The notes: a model not told the origin generated them from the sequence alone. Shown: positions 8,405-18,967, counted from the first letter of the stretch. The stretch is DNA of 35,403 bases from Candidatus Scatousia excrementigallinarum (GCA_018711035.1 DVIU01000121.1:1-35403); one strand, 5' to 3'. Numbers and translations are program-made.

Positions 8405-9763
8405 TTGTTTGAGAAGTTTACTGAAAAAGCAATAAATGCAGTTGCAGAAGCACAAAAAATAGCAGAAGAAATGGAATCCGAATACATTTTATCGGAACAT
8501 CTTTTACTTGCCCTTGTGAGGGAAGCCAAGGGGGTCTCATTAAAGATTTTTAAGATGTATAACATCACCTACGAAAATCTCTATGATGAAATCTGCAAAA
8601 ATATTGAAATTACAGCAAAAATTCATGATAATGCAAAAGCAAATTTCAGCCATCATGTGAAAACAATTCTAAAAAAAACGCTGGATTTAGCCAATAAATC
8701 AGGTAACCCGTCAATTCTGTACGAGCATTTATTTCTTGCAGTGATAACAGATAAGCATTCAAATAATGTCAAAACTCTTGAAAAAATGGGGTTTGATGTT
8801 TATACAGCCCGAACACTTCTAGAAAAACTTGTTCAAAAAAAGATAAAAAAACTTTATCATCCGGAAATTGACGAAAATAAAGAAAACAAAAAAAATTCAA
8901 GCGATGCAGCCGATGCGTTGTTTGACAGTGCAGAATCTACAGCAGTATTTGAACGTGCCGTTGCAAAACTTTCTGCTTCTAACTATGAAATTCTCGGTAC
9001 AGAACAAATAATATCGTCAATATTGGAAGATAAAGACTCGTCACTTGCAGGAATTCTTGCAGAAAACGGCGTGACAGCAGAAAACTTTGAAGAAAAACTT
9101 GAAAATATCCAGTCACGACAGGCTGAATACGAAGGAAGACAAATTATTTTTACTCCGAATGCATTTACAACAATGAACATGGCACTTCAAACAGCAAAAG
9201 AATTAGGTTCTTCTGTAGTTTTACCTGAACACATTGTCCTCGGTGTTCTTAAAACAAAAAAAGGCCTTGCCTATGAGATTTTTAAAGAATTGAAAATTTC
9301 GGATGATGATCTGGCGCACAGTATTATAAAACCTATAGAAAAGCAAATGCCGGAAACCTTAACCATTCTCAGACTTGCAAAAGAAGAAGCACGGCGTCTG
9401 GGGCGTAATGTTGTCGGTACTGAAATGTTCCTTCTCGGAATCCTCGGAGAGGCAACCGGTGTAGGAGCACGGGTACTGTCCGAACTGGAAATAAATATTA
9501 GAGATGCACGAAAAGTTGTAGAAACACTTATAGGCTTTGGCAATGAGTATTACGACAGAGAAATAGTATTCACTCAAAGAGCCAAAAGAGTTCTTGAAGC
9601 AGCATGGGAACTTGCAAAAAATGAACATAAATCCAGAATAGAATCGTCGCACATGCTTCTTGCGCTCACAACGGAACCTACGAGCCTTGCAATGAAAGCG
9701 TTAGAACAGCTTGGTGTTGATGCAGTGGAAATAAAAGAAGGCGTAAAAAAATTCAGACAATGA
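8405..9763 (+). CDS. Stand-alone multi-copy Clp N-domain protein lacking AAA+ modules
   Basis: TTG start. FTEKAINAVAEAQKIAEEMESEYILSEHLLLALVREAKGVSLKIF opens a series of Clp_N-type repeats across 452 aa (e.g. FTPNAFTTMNMALQTAKELGSSVVLPEHIVLGVLK, LRLAKEEARRLGRNVVGTEMFLLGILGEATGVGARVL, FTQRAKRVLEAAWELAKNEHKSRIESSHMLLALT). No Walker A/B. Confidence 0.88.
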   Translation: MFEKFTEKAINAVAEAQKIAEEMESEYILSEHLLLALVREAKGVSLKIFKMYNITYENLYDEICKNIEITAKIHDNAKANFSHHVKTILKKTLDLANKSGNPSILYEHLFLAVITDKHSNNVKTLEKMGFDVYTARTLLEKLVQKKIKKLYHPEIDENKENKKNSSDAADALFDSAESTAVFERAVAKLSASNYEILGTEQIISSILEDKDSSLAGILAENGVTAENFEEKLENIQSRQAEYEGRQIIFTPNAFTTMNMALQTAKELGSSVVLPEHIVLGVLKTKKGLAYEIFKELKISDDDLAHSIIKPIEKQMPETLTILRLAKEEARRLGRNVVGTEMFLLGILGEATGVGARVLSELEINIRDARKVVETLIGFGNEYYDREIVFTQRAKRVLEAAWELAKNEHKSRIESSHMLLALTTEPTSLAMKALEQLGVDAVEIKEGVKKFRQ

Positions 9764-11100
9764 ATGTTACTGAAACCGTAAAAAGTTTTTTAAAAAGCTA
9801 TAATCTTGAAAATCAAAGAATAATTGTAGGATTTTCAGGCGGTTATGATTCATTATGCCTGCTTCATATTTTGAATAAGCTTGGCTCAGATATTGTAGCT
9901 GTACATCTAAACCACAACTGGCGCGGTGAAGAAAGTCTCCGCGATGAAAATTTTTGCCGTGATTTCTGCAAAGACAATGGAATAAAATTTTATACAGAAA
10001 AACTTTCCCCTGATGTTCCACACACAGAAACCGCTGCAAGAGAAGCGCGTTATGCCTTTTTTAGAAAATGTGTCGAAAAATTTTGTGCAAAGGCGGTTCT
10101 AACAGCCCATAACCTTGATGATTTAGCCGAAACAATGATTTACAGGATATTAAAAGGTACAGGCATTGTAGGGTTAAAAGGAATTAGTGAAAAGCGGGAA
10201 TATTTTTACCGGCCGCTTCTGAATATCCCGCGCAGTAAAATTGAACACTACTGCGCTGAAAATAGGCTTATTGCCGTCAATGACAGCTCGAACGAAGATG
10301 TAAAATATAAACGGAACTTCATCCGGCACAAACTTTTACCGCTTATAGCAGAAATTAATGAAAATTATCCTCAAGCATTGAAATCACTTTCAGAAATTGC
10401 AGATGAGACATGTGAAATAGTAAATGAATGCATGACCGCAATTGCAGAAAAAACAGGCAATTCGACTCCGAAATTTTTAAAACTGGGCAAAGCCGAACAA
10501 AACTACCTTATACATAAATATTTTCAGAAGAACAGCCTTGAATATGACAGAAAAAAAATTACTTCGGTTGTAGATTTTATTAAACAAAATTCAGAATCTA
10601 AATCCGGCAGGAAAGCTTCAGTAACAAACAATTTATGGATTTTCGCAAATAAAGAAAAATTCGAGTTTATATCAAGCCGAAAACATGATAACGAAGAAAT
10701 AAAGGTTATATCAGAAGGCGAATATGCTTTTGGTGACTACATTTTTATACTAGAAAAATTTACCGGCAGCATTGATAAATATCCGAAAGATATTGAAATG
10801 AAGGCCTATGCAGAAATAAAAGATATTAATTTTACTCTCAGACACAGGAGAAACGGAGACATAATATCTCCTCTCGGCCTAAAAGGGTCACAGACTCTGG
10901 CAAAATATCTTAATGAGAAAAAAGTTCCAAACCACGAAAAAAACAGTGTAATTCTTCTCTGCAAAGGGAATGAGGTAATGTGGGCTGCGGGTCTCGGATT
11001 AAACGAAAACATAAAAGTTGTGTCAAAACCAACTCATTTGATACAATTAATAAAAAAGGACGGTTATTATGAAAGTAGAAGACTTAAAAGTATTGTTTAG
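9760..11100 (+). CDS. tilS: tRNA(Ile)-lysidine synthase
   Basis: GFSGGYDSLCLLHIL PP-loop, HLNHNWRGEES, AREARYAFF, TAHNLDDLAETMIYRILKGTG and the TilS C-terminal domain. Confidence 0.95.
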   Translation: MNVTETVKSFLKSYNLENQRIIVGFSGGYDSLCLLHILNKLGSDIVAVHLNHNWRGEESLRDENFCRDFCKDNGIKFYTEKLSPDVPHTETAAREARYAFFRKCVEKFCAKAVLTAHNLDDLAETMIYRILKGTGIVGLKGISEKREYFYRPLLNIPRSKIEHYCAENRLIAVNDSSNEDVKYKRNFIRHKLLPLIAEINENYPQALKSLSEIADETCEIVNECMTAIAEKTGNSTPKFLKLGKAEQNYLIHKYFQKNSLEYDRKKITSVVDFIKQNSESKSGRKASVTNNLWIFANKEKFEFISSRKHDNEEIKVISEGEYAFGDYIFILEKFTGSIDKYPKDIEMKAYAEIKDINFTLRHRRNGDIISPLGLKGSQTLAKYLNEKKVPNHEKNSVILLCKGNEVMWAAGLGLNENIKVVSKPTHLIQLIKKDGYYESRRLKSIV

Positions 11101-11593
11101 TGAAGAACAGCTTCAAGCAAGGATAAAAGAACTTGCAGACGAAATGAATAAATTTTACAGAGGTGAAGAAGTAATTGCAATTTGTGTACTAAAAGGAGCG
11201 GTAATGTTCGCCACAGACCTTGTAAAACATTTAAATATGCCGTTAAAAATGGAATTTATACGGCTTTCCAGCTACGGTACCGGATTTAACACATCAGGTA
11301 AAGTAAACGCAGTAGACATTTCTCTGCCTGATTTAAACGGCAAAAATGTGCTTATAATTGAGGATATAGTTGATACAGGCCTCACTGCAAAATTTTTAAT
11401 GGACTTTATGCATACAAATTTCCACACGAAATCAACAAAATTCTGTTCACTACTCGACAAAAAAATAACCCGTAAAACCGAAATTGAACCGGACTATTAC
11501 GGATTTGAAATTGATGATAAATTTGTAGTCGGTTACGGACTTGACTATGAAGGTTATATGAGGAACTTAAAATTTATAGGCTATAAGGAATAG
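11069..11593 (+). CDS. hpt: Hypoxanthine phosphoribosyltransferase
   Basis: IAICVLKGAVMFATDL, LSSYG and VLIIEDIVDTGLTAKFL PRPP loop; 32-nt overlap with tilS. Confidence 0.95.
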   Translation: MKVEDLKVLFSEEQLQARIKELADEMNKFYRGEEVIAICVLKGAVMFATDLVKHLNMPLKMEFIRLSSYGTGFNTSGKVNAVDISLPDLNGKNVLIIEDIVDTGLTAKFLMDFMHTNFHTKSTKFCSLLDKKITRKTEIEPDYYGFEIDDKFVVGYGLDYEGYMRNLKFIGYKE

Positions 11594-11595
11594 TT

Positions 11596-12693
11596 TTGAA
11601 AGATTATTACAGAGAATCACTTAAGAAAATAAAGAATTTTTATACCGGAAAAACAGATGCGAAAACGGCGCAAACAAAGATATTTGAAACACTTTACGCT
11701 ATAATCCCATTTGAAAACGGTAAAATTTCTTTTTTAAACGGCAATGATACTGACACTGTATATTCGGTTAAAAAGAATGAACACTGTAAGTTTTATATAG
11801 ACGAGCCTCTTTGTGTTGACAATTTACAATACGGATTAATAACAATAGGCCGGAATAAACGCTTTAGCAGCAGTGAAATAACAGCTTTTAAAACATGTGC
11901 CTCTGTTATATCCAATATTATTAAAGAAATAGAGATGAATTCCATTGTCGAAACCCAGCTTAACATGCTGCGTCAAGGTATACAGCGGAAAAGCAGTGAA
12001 TATAAAAGAGCTGTGGAAGCTGACAGAATCAAAAATAAATTTATAGCAAATGTTTCGCATGAACTACGCTCACCATTAAATTCCATAATCGGATTTACGG
12101 ATTTACTCTACAAACAACTGCCCGGAAAACTAAATGATAAACAGCTTGAATACATTGATGACATACGTATTGCAAGCCTTCACCTCCTAAATATGGTAAA
12201 CGAAATTCTTGATATATCTAAGCTTGAATCCGGCACAATGAAGCTAAATCTATCAAAGTTTAATCTTTACATAAATATACAAGAGGTCTTAAATATACTG
12301 GAACCGTTGTATTTAAAGAAAAATTTACAAATAACCGTCGAAACAGACAAATTCACAGAAATAACGGCCGATTACCAGAAAATTCAACAAATACTTTTGA
12401 ATCTGGTGGGAAATTCAATAAAATTTACACCAAATGGAGGTAATATCCTTATTCGGGTCTCAAATTCAAAAAAATATACAACAATTTCAGTAAAAGATAA
12501 TGGATGCGGTATTAATCCCAAATTTCATAAAACAATATTTAATAAGTTTGAACAAATATCACAAACCTCAAATTCAACAGGATTGGGCCTCACAATCACA
12601 CGCGAACTTGTAAAACTTCATAATGGAAAAATTTCTTTAAAAAGCGATGAAGGCCTCGGAGCAGAATTCATTATAAAAATACCGGTAATATAA
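11596..12693 (+). CDS. Sensor histidine kinase
   Basis: TTG start; FIANVSHELRSPLNSIIGFTDLL (HisKA H-box), QILLNLVGNSIKFTPNGG (N box), DNGCGI, STGLGLTITRELVKLHNG (G box). No TM segments evident. Confidence 0.92.
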   Translation: MKDYYRESLKKIKNFYTGKTDAKTAQTKIFETLYAIIPFENGKISFLNGNDTDTVYSVKKNEHCKFYIDEPLCVDNLQYGLITIGRNKRFSSSEITAFKTCASVISNIIKEIEMNSIVETQLNMLRQGIQRKSSEYKRAVEADRIKNKFIANVSHELRSPLNSIIGFTDLLYKQLPGKLNDKQLEYIDDIRIASLHLLNMVNEILDISKLESGTMKLNLSKFNLYINIQEVLNILEPLYLKKNLQITVETDKFTEITADYQKIQQILLNLVGNSIKFTPNGGNILIRVSNSKKYTTISVKDNGCGINPKFHKTIFNKFEQISQTSNSTGLGLTITRELVKLHNGKISLKSDEGLGAEFIIKIPVI

Positions 12694-12697
12694 AATA

Positions 12698-12726
12698 TTG
12701 TCTTTTTCTAAAAAAAATGTTAAAAT
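12698..12726 (+). promoter_or_regulatory. Sigma70-type promoter upstream of the 239-aa membrane protein
   Basis: TTGTCT (12698-12703), 17-nt spacer, TAAAAT (12721-12726). Confidence 0.5.
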
Positions 12727-12754
12727 AAATACATAGCATATCGGGAGGTATAAA

Positions 12755-13474
12755 GTGGCGTCTTTAAAAGAAGCATACGATAGTACAATAGGAGAAAGTT
12801 TTACCGGATTAAAGCTTTTAATCTGGGCAATTCCTCTGTATATTTGCAGAGCACTCTATATGGAAAATAACTCGGTTCTGTTAACGCTTTTTGGAGGTGT
12901 CTTTGGCCTGCTTTTAATAGGTTTTTTAACTGAATCAGCGTTTAATGCGATTGATAAAAAGCCGGAACTTGTTCCCGGTATTAATTTGCTTTCAATGGCA
13001 TGGACAGGGATTAAGACTATTATAGCTATGGGTATACCTATTGGAGTTGCATACTTTTTAGGTACTCTTATAATAAGTTTTATAAATATTCCGGATCCCT
13101 CATGGAAAATGACAGCCGATATCTTTGTATGGTTTTTTGTGTCTGCGCTGCCTGTTTCAACATATATTGTATTTATAAGAAGATTAAATGTATTTGATGT
13201 ATTAAATATCAAAAAAGTTTTTATTGCTTATGGCGATTCATTCATGACGTTTTCGTATTTAATAGTAAAATTGTATATATTTGCTATCATAATTATCGGT
13301 TTTATAACATATATGTTCTGGCTTTTTGTAGGACTTGATAATGCATTAATCAATTTTATATGGTGCATTGCAGTAATGTATAATCTTGTAATCGCTGCGA
13401 ATTATCTTGCACAATTGAGTGAAGAAGTTTTTGCTTTTAGAGAAAAAGAAGAAATAAAAAAGACTGTACATTAA
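12755..13474 (+). CDS. Hypothetical integral membrane protein
   Basis: GTG start with GGGAGGT RBS; roughly 6 hydrophobic segments. Confidence 0.75.
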   Translation: MASLKEAYDSTIGESFTGLKLLIWAIPLYICRALYMENNSVLLTLFGGVFGLLLIGFLTESAFNAIDKKPELVPGINLLSMAWTGIKTIIAMGIPIGVAYFLGTLIISFINIPDPSWKMTADIFVWFFVSALPVSTYIVFIRRLNVFDVLNIKKVFIAYGDSFMTFSYLIVKLYIFAIIIIGFITYMFWLFVGLDNALINFIWCIAVMYNLVIAANYLAQLSEEVFAFREKEEIKKTVH

Positions 13475-13475
13475 T

Positions 13476-15467
13476 TTATTTTTTATTTACCATTTCACGA
13501 AGCTTTTTCAGTTTGTCACGAATTTCTGCCGCGCGTTCAAAATCAAGGATTTTTGCAGCCTTATGCATATCTTTTTCAAGTTTATCAATAAGTTTAGGCA
13601 AGTCTTTCTGTTCAATTCCCAGATCAACCATTTCTTCGGCAACAATATCTTCAAGATCCCGATAACTAGCAACCAGAGAAAGAAGGTTATTTTCAATAGG
13701 TTTTTTAATAGTCTGCGGAATAATTCCGTATTTTTTATTGTAAGCAATCTGAATCTCACGTCGCCGGTTAGTTTCATCTATAGCAGCCTGCATTGAATCA
13801 GTCATTTTATCAGCATACATAATAACTTCTCCGCAAGCATTACGAGCTGCACGCCCTATTGTTTGAATTAAACTGGTCTCTGAGCGTAAAAAACCTTCCT
13901 TATCAGCGTCCATAATTGCAACAAGAGAGACTTCCGGAATATCAAGCCCTTCTCTTAAAAGGTTTACACCTATAAGGACATCAAATTCGCCCAAACGCAA
14001 ATCCCGGAGTATCTCGACACGTTCAAGCGACTGGATTTCACTATGAAGATATCTTACCCTTATACCCTCTTGTATGAAAAAGTCCGTCAAATCCTCTGCC
14101 ATACGTTTTGTAAGTGTAGTAATAAGGACACGTTCATTTTTGTCGGTACGTTTTTTTATTTCTTCTTTAAGGTCATTAATTTGCGTATCAATAGGTCTGA
14201 CATGAATCTTAGGGTCAACAAGCCCTGTAGGACGAATAATTTGTTCAACAAGCTGGGATGAGGTTTTACGTTCAAATTCAGCAGGGGTTGCAGATATATA
14301 AATTTTCTGCCCGACACGAGAGAAAAATTCCTCACTTGTCAATGGACGGTTATCTTTAGCACAAGGAAGCCTGAAACCGTATTTTATTAAAGTATCTTTT
14401 CTTGCAGCATCGCCGTGGCTCATACCTTTTAACTGCGGCAAGGTAACGTGAGACTCGTCAACAACCGTAAGGAAATCTCCCTGAAAGTAATCCAAAAGGG
14501 TTGCCGGCGGAGAACCGGGGGGTCTGCGTTCTATAATTCTGGAATAATTTTCAATTCCGGAACAATACCCCATTTCCTTTATCATTTCCATATCATATTT
14601 AACCCGCTGTTCGAGTCTTTGTGCCTCTATAAGCTTATTCTCGCTGTTTAACTCAGCAAGACGCTGCTGAAGTTCTTCGCGAATTAAACGCATAGTCTCA
14701 TCAACATTTTCATCATAAGAAAGATAATGGACAGCAGGATATATAACAACCTTATCCGGCATTTCAAGGATTTCTCCGGAAACATTATCTATTCTTACGA
14801 TTTTTTCAATCTCATCCCCGAAAAAGTAAATTCTTGTAACAACTTTTTCATAAGCAGGCATAATTTCTACAATATCACCACGAACCCTGAAAGTTGAACG
14901 CTCAAGCACAAGGTCATTACGTGTATACTGGGTTGTAACGAGATGGTTTAACAATGCATCACGGTCGATTTCATCTCCGACATTTAATTCAACAGAACCT
15001 TTAAAATAATTCTCAGGCAGTCCTAAGCCGTAAATACAGCTAACTGACGCAATAATAATAACATCGTTTCTTTCGTAAAGACTTCGGGTTGAGTTATGAC
15101 GCAAGCGGTCTATTTCATCGTTAATGGACGCTGATTTTTCTATATAAGTATCCGTTCGCGGAATATAAGCTTCCGGCTGATAATAATCATAGTAACTTAT
15201 AAAATATTCAACTGCATTATCCGGAAAAAGCTCTTTAAACTCATTATAAAGCTGTGCGGCAAGAGTTTTGTTATGTGCAATAATTAAGGTCGGTTTTTGT
15301 ACTTTTTCAATAACATTTGCAATAGTAAATGTCTTACCAGAGCCGGTAATTCCCAGAAGGGTCTGCGCGTCGTCTCCGCGCAGTATACCCTGTGTCAGTT
15401 GTTCAATGGCTTTTGGCTGGTCTCCTGAGGGTAAATATTTAGAGTTTATTTTAAATTTACGTTCCAT
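13476..15467 (-). CDS. uvrB: Excinuclease ABC subunit B
   Basis: [96 protein letters not shown]. Confidence 0.98.
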   Translation of the reverse strand: MERKFKINSKYLPSGDQPKAIEQLTQGILRGDDAQTLLGITGSGKTFTIANVIEKVQKPTLIIAHNKTLAAQLYNEFKELFPDNAVEYFISYYDYYQPEAYIPRTDTYIEKSASINDEIDRLRHNSTRSLYERNDVIIIASVSCIYGLGLPENYFKGSVELNVGDEIDRDALLNHLVTTQYTRNDLVLERSTFRVRGDIVEIMPAYEKVVTRIYFFGDEIEKIVRIDNVSGEILEMPDKVVIYPAVHYLSYDENVDETMRLIREELQQRLAELNSENKLIEAQRLEQRVKYDMEMIKEMGYCSGIENYSRIIERRPPGSPPATLLDYFQGDFLTVVDESHVTLPQLKGMSHGDAARKDTLIKYGFRLPCAKDNRPLTSEEFFSRVGQKIYISATPAEFERKTSSQLVEQIIRPTGLVDPKIHVRPIDTQINDLKEEIKKRTDKNERVLITTLTKRMAEDLTDFFIQEGIRVRYLHSEIQSLERVEILRDLRLGEFDVLIGVNLLREGLDIPEVSLVAIMDADKEGFLRSETSLIQTIGRAARNACGEVIMYADKMTDSMQAAIDETNRRREIQIAYNKKYGIIPQTIKKPIENNLLSLVASYRDLEDIVAEEMVDLGIEQKDLPKLIDKLEKDMHKAAKILDFERAAEIRDKLKKLREMVNKK

Positions 15468-15548
15468 AACAAAATTTTATCCCAAAGTAACATAATAGCA
15501 AATTTTTTCTTTTACAGATATTATATATTCAGAACAGGAAGTATTAAA

Positions 15549-16544
15549 TTGCTTTATCCGGTAAAATTCACTTCAAATACCCAGAATAAAAAGAATGAAA
15601 AAGCTGTGGAGAAGCAGCAGCAAAAAAAATACAACGATCCATTGAATAAAAATTGGATGGTTGCATTGTCATTTTCCAATGAACTGGGTGCTGCCGTATA
15701 TGAAATTGCGCCTAAATTAAGCCAGATATTGTGGATTCCGCCATTAATGTATCTTGGCGCTGACATTTACGATAAATATAAAAATGATAAAACACATTAT
15801 AAACCAAGCAGAACAAGAGCGGTTGAACAGGCTATTTATCAGGGATTGAGCGGTTTTGTACTGCCGACATTTGCAATTATTGCAGGACAAAAAGTTACAT
15901 CTCCGGTCGCAAAATTTCTCAATAAAGGTTTAAGTGTAAACGCGAAAAAAGAAACAATCCTTCATATAAATAATTCAATAGACCAGTGTGTCGGTGATAT
16001 CTTTAACGATAAAGATAAATTTAAAAGCTTCTTTCTGGAATCTCTGGAAAATAAAATAAGAGCCTGCAAAAACGAAAAACAATCCGATTCCTTTTTTAAA
16101 AAATTTATAAAGCAGTGCAATGGTAAATATGCTCTTGCAAATTGCAAAAAAGAAAAAATACTAGAGTACGCAGAAGAAAATGTAGAAAGACTTATTAAAA
16201 TAAAAGAAGATTTGCAGGCGAACAGAAAGCCGCCTGAGATTTCCAGAGCAAATTTCAAGAAATATATGAAAGAATATCCGATACTTAAAAATACATACGG
16301 AGAAAAATTTGCAAACAATGCACTGAGATATTCTCTAAAAACGTACGAAAATAAACTGTTGTTCGGAAACAAGCTGTTAAAAACCGTAGGCGGTATTATT
16401 GCGCTTATTATAAGCGTAAAGCCTATTGATACCTTTGTAAAAAAAGTGCTTATGCCCAAATATATAGACCCCGGAATAGACAGATTCAATCAGGCCCTTC
16501 TTGAATCAAGCAGCTTAAAGAAACACATTAAAAATAAAGCATAA
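15549..16544 (+). CDS. Hypothetical protein, 331 aa, with N-proximal and C-proximal hydrophobic segments
   Basis: Intact ORF with TTG start and upstream AGGAAG. No family recognised. Confidence 0.7.
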   Translation: MLYPVKFTSNTQNKKNEKAVEKQQQKKYNDPLNKNWMVALSFSNELGAAVYEIAPKLSQILWIPPLMYLGADIYDKYKNDKTHYKPSRTRAVEQAIYQGLSGFVLPTFAIIAGQKVTSPVAKFLNKGLSVNAKKETILHINNSIDQCVGDIFNDKDKFKSFFLESLENKIRACKNEKQSDSFFKKFIKQCNGKYALANCKKEKILEYAEENVERLIKIKEDLQANRKPPEISRANFKKYMKEYPILKNTYGEKFANNALRYSLKTYENKLLFGNKLLKTVGGIIALIISVKPIDTFVKKVLMPKYIDPGIDRFNQALLESSSLKKHIKNKA

Positions 16545-17765
16545 TTATTTGAATCTTGATTTAAATGTCTTTTTACCGGAAGAAATATCAACAACAGGGG
16601 TTTCAACCTGCTTTACAACCTCAGCAGGCAATTCAAAGCCGTATTTATAACCGTTCTCATCACGCGCTAACACCTCACTCATAACCAGAGAACCTGATTT
16701 ATTCAACGATAATTCCGCGATTGAGGAAATATAAAGTTCTTTATCTAACTGAATAATATAGTTATAAATACTTGCAATTCTCGCTTTCGCCTGTTTTTCA
16801 GTAATTTTATTCCGTGCAGCTTCTTCTCCTGCAAGCTTCATTACGGCATCAATAATTGAATTTGACTGTATAGAAGAAATCATACCTGATATTTCATCTT
16901 TATAACTGCCGTCATTGAGGTCAAAAATAACATACCCATAGTCTGAAAAAGTTAATGCACTAAATAGATTTTCCAGCTCATCACAGCTCAGTCCGCCGCA
17001 AATAAAGCTTTCCGAATTAATAAATTTTGTCTTCTGAAAAAGAACGGCGTTTGTTACAGAAGAGCATATTGCCTCAATATAAGATGTTTTACCGGCATCG
17101 GAAGCTCCTGAAATTAAAATATTCTTTTTGTCATTTAACAGGGAAATTAGAAAGGAATAGATGCTTTCATCAATTTTATTGTTTTGTAAAAGATAAGCAA
17201 AATCCGTATGCTCGCGTATCTTCTTTTTTATTGTAATAAAATAATCACACACGGGCGGCATAATAAGAGTTACTATCAGGTTTTCAAAACCAAACTTCAA
17301 TACAGGCCTGTCAGTATTTAATTTTGAAGCCTGAAGCAGCCTTTGTGCAAGTATATCTACATTTTCGATTTTCATGCCCGTATCGATAGTTTCACCGGAT
17401 TTTTTTACAAAAACATTCTGTCCGCTTTTTATTGAAAGAGCAGATACAGCGTTATCCGCTAAAAGCTTGTCAATCTCACCAAAACCAAACACAGAGGCTG
17501 TTAATTCGTTTATAAGAGATTCCCGGGAATCATGAGGAAGGGAAATGGAGGAATCTTTTAAAAAATTCAAAACAAAAAGATTTATAAGTTCTTTTTTTTC
17601 GTCCTTTGAATAATCAAACCATATCGGAATAGAATAAACTTTATCAGAAAGTTTTGCTAGAAGAATATCAACAAAAGGTAAAACCTCTTTTTCTTCTGCT
17701 ATAATTTCATTTTCTTCCTCGGCAACAAAAGGCTGGATGTCTCTAAATCTATCTTTAAAACCCAT
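16545..17765 (-). CDS. Divergent CpaF/TadA-like secretion ATPase
   Basis: CpaF-like layout (VFGFGEIDKLLADNAVSALSIKSGQNVFVKKSGETIDTG; Walker A ILISGASDAGKTS). Walker B/His-box region not conserved (YVIFDLNDGSYKDE). Located directly after a CpaE-like gene. Confidence 0.65.
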   Translation of the reverse strand: MGFKDRFRDIQPFVAEEENEIIAEEKEVLPFVDILLAKLSDKVYSIPIWFDYSKDEKKELINLFVLNFLKDSSISLPHDSRESLINELTASVFGFGEIDKLLADNAVSALSIKSGQNVFVKKSGETIDTGMKIENVDILAQRLLQASKLNTDRPVLKFGFENLIVTLIMPPVCDYFITIKKKIREHTDFAYLLQNNKIDESIYSFLISLLNDKKNILISGASDAGKTSYIEAICSSVTNAVLFQKTKFINSESFICGGLSCDELENLFSALTFSDYGYVIFDLNDGSYKDEISGMISSIQSNSIIDAVMKLAGEEAARNKITEKQAKARIASIYNYIIQLDKELYISSIAELSLNKSGSLVMSEVLARDENGYKYGFELPAEVVKQVETPVVDISSGKKTFKSRFK

Positions 17766-17767
17766 TG

Positions 17768-18967
17768 CTACCCTCTCAGAATATTATCTATACTATCAAC
17801 GGAAGAAGCCGTGTATTTTTTAATAAGTTCACGCCTATGGATACTGTCTGACACATGGATTGCAAGTTCTTTATAACTCTGAGCAACGTTTGATGCAGGG
17901 TTAATCTCAGATACAGGCACTCCCTTATTAATTGCCGCCATCATTGTAAAATAATTATTAGGAATTTTCCAGTAAATTTCTTTATTTAAAACTTTTTCCG
18001 CATCATCTGCCTTAATTTCATCATTTTCCATATAGCGGTTTACGAGAACCTGAACTTTATCACTGCTGTAGCCGAGTTTATCAAATAAATCAAGACAACG
18101 CTGGCAGTTACGCAATGCAGGAAGATTTATACATGTAACGAGGAATAATAAATCCGAATTATCAAGAGCGGTAATTGTCTTGCCGTCGAAATTTGCGTCG
18201 GTGTCAACTACAATGTACGAAAAACTATCTTTAAGAATATCGAAAAGTCTGGCAACCTGTTTTGATGAAATATCGTCCGCCTGCTTGAAATAAGGAGGGT
18301 CTGCAAGAACATAAAGACTTGTGTTTTTATATTTTTCAAGTGTATTTAACAAAAAATCTTTATTAATCTTATCTAAATTTTTCAGCATATAGGATATATT
18401 GAAAGAAGGCTTTAAATCAAGAAAAGTAGTAATATCTCCCAGTTGAAAATTCAAATCAATGAGAGCGACATTTTCTTTTGTAGTCTTAGCAAGTTCAAGT
18501 GCAAGATTTGAGGCAACAGAAGTCTTACCGATACCGCCTTTATTTGAAAATACGGTAATCATTCTGCATTTATTTATTTTCTGGTATTCACCGTTAAGCT
18601 GCTCACAAACTCGTTTTAAAACATCAAAAAATTCAGATTTTATTACCGGAGACGAGAGGATTTCCTTTGCCCCGAGTCTCATAACTTTTATAATAAAATC
18701 AACCGTAGGATTTTCCGATACTGCAAGAATTTTACAATTCGGGCAGTCTGAAGAAACTCTGGCAATAAAATCCATATTTGCGTCGTCATCCGTATCAACA
18801 ATCAGAAACGATTTTTGAATGGAAGAAAGAGTATTATAAAGTTCGGAATCACTGCTGAAATCATCCAGAACTTCGTAACCGCCATATTCCTTTAAATAGA
18901 GACTCATAAGCTCTTTAAAACGCCCCTGAGAAGATAAAATAACAGTTGAAATGTTTTCTGTTGACAT
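17768..18967 (-). CDS. CpaE/TadZ-like MinD-family ATPase with receiver-like N-terminal domain
   Basis: MITVFSNKGGIGKTSVASNLALELA deviant Walker A; VALIDLNFQLGDITTFLDLKP. The ORF track starts at 19015, but MSTENIST at 18967 has the better RBS (AGAAAGG). Confidence 0.8.
   Translation of the reverse strand: MSTENISTVILSSQGRFKELMSLYLKEYGGYEVLDDFSSDSELYNTLSSIQKSFLIVDTDDDANMDFIARVSSDCPNCKILAVSENPTVDFIIKVMRLGAKEILSSPVIKSEFFDVLKRVCEQLNGEYQKINKCRMITVFSNKGGIGKTSVASNLALELAKTTKENVALIDLNFQLGDITTFLDLKPSFNISYMLKNLDKINKDFLLNTLEKYKNTSLYVLADPPYFKQADDISSKQVARLFDILKDSFSYIVVDTDANFDGKTITALDNSDLLFLVTCINLPALRNCQRCLDLFDKLGYSSDKVQVLVNRYMENDEIKADDAEKVLNKEIYWKIPNNYFTMMAAINKGVPVSEINPASNVAQSYKELAIHVSDSIHRRELIKKYTASSVDSIDNILRG

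Noticed and set aside
12856-13212. 118-aa minus-strand ORF antisense to the membrane protein
   Set aside because: The plus-strand frame has RBS, promoter and TM pattern; the antisense frame has no independent support.
15962-16489. 175-aa minus-strand ORF, hydrophobic
   Set aside because: Antisense of the Lys-rich 331-aa ORF; Phe/Ser/Leu richness is the expected reverse translation of AAA/GAA/AAT codons.
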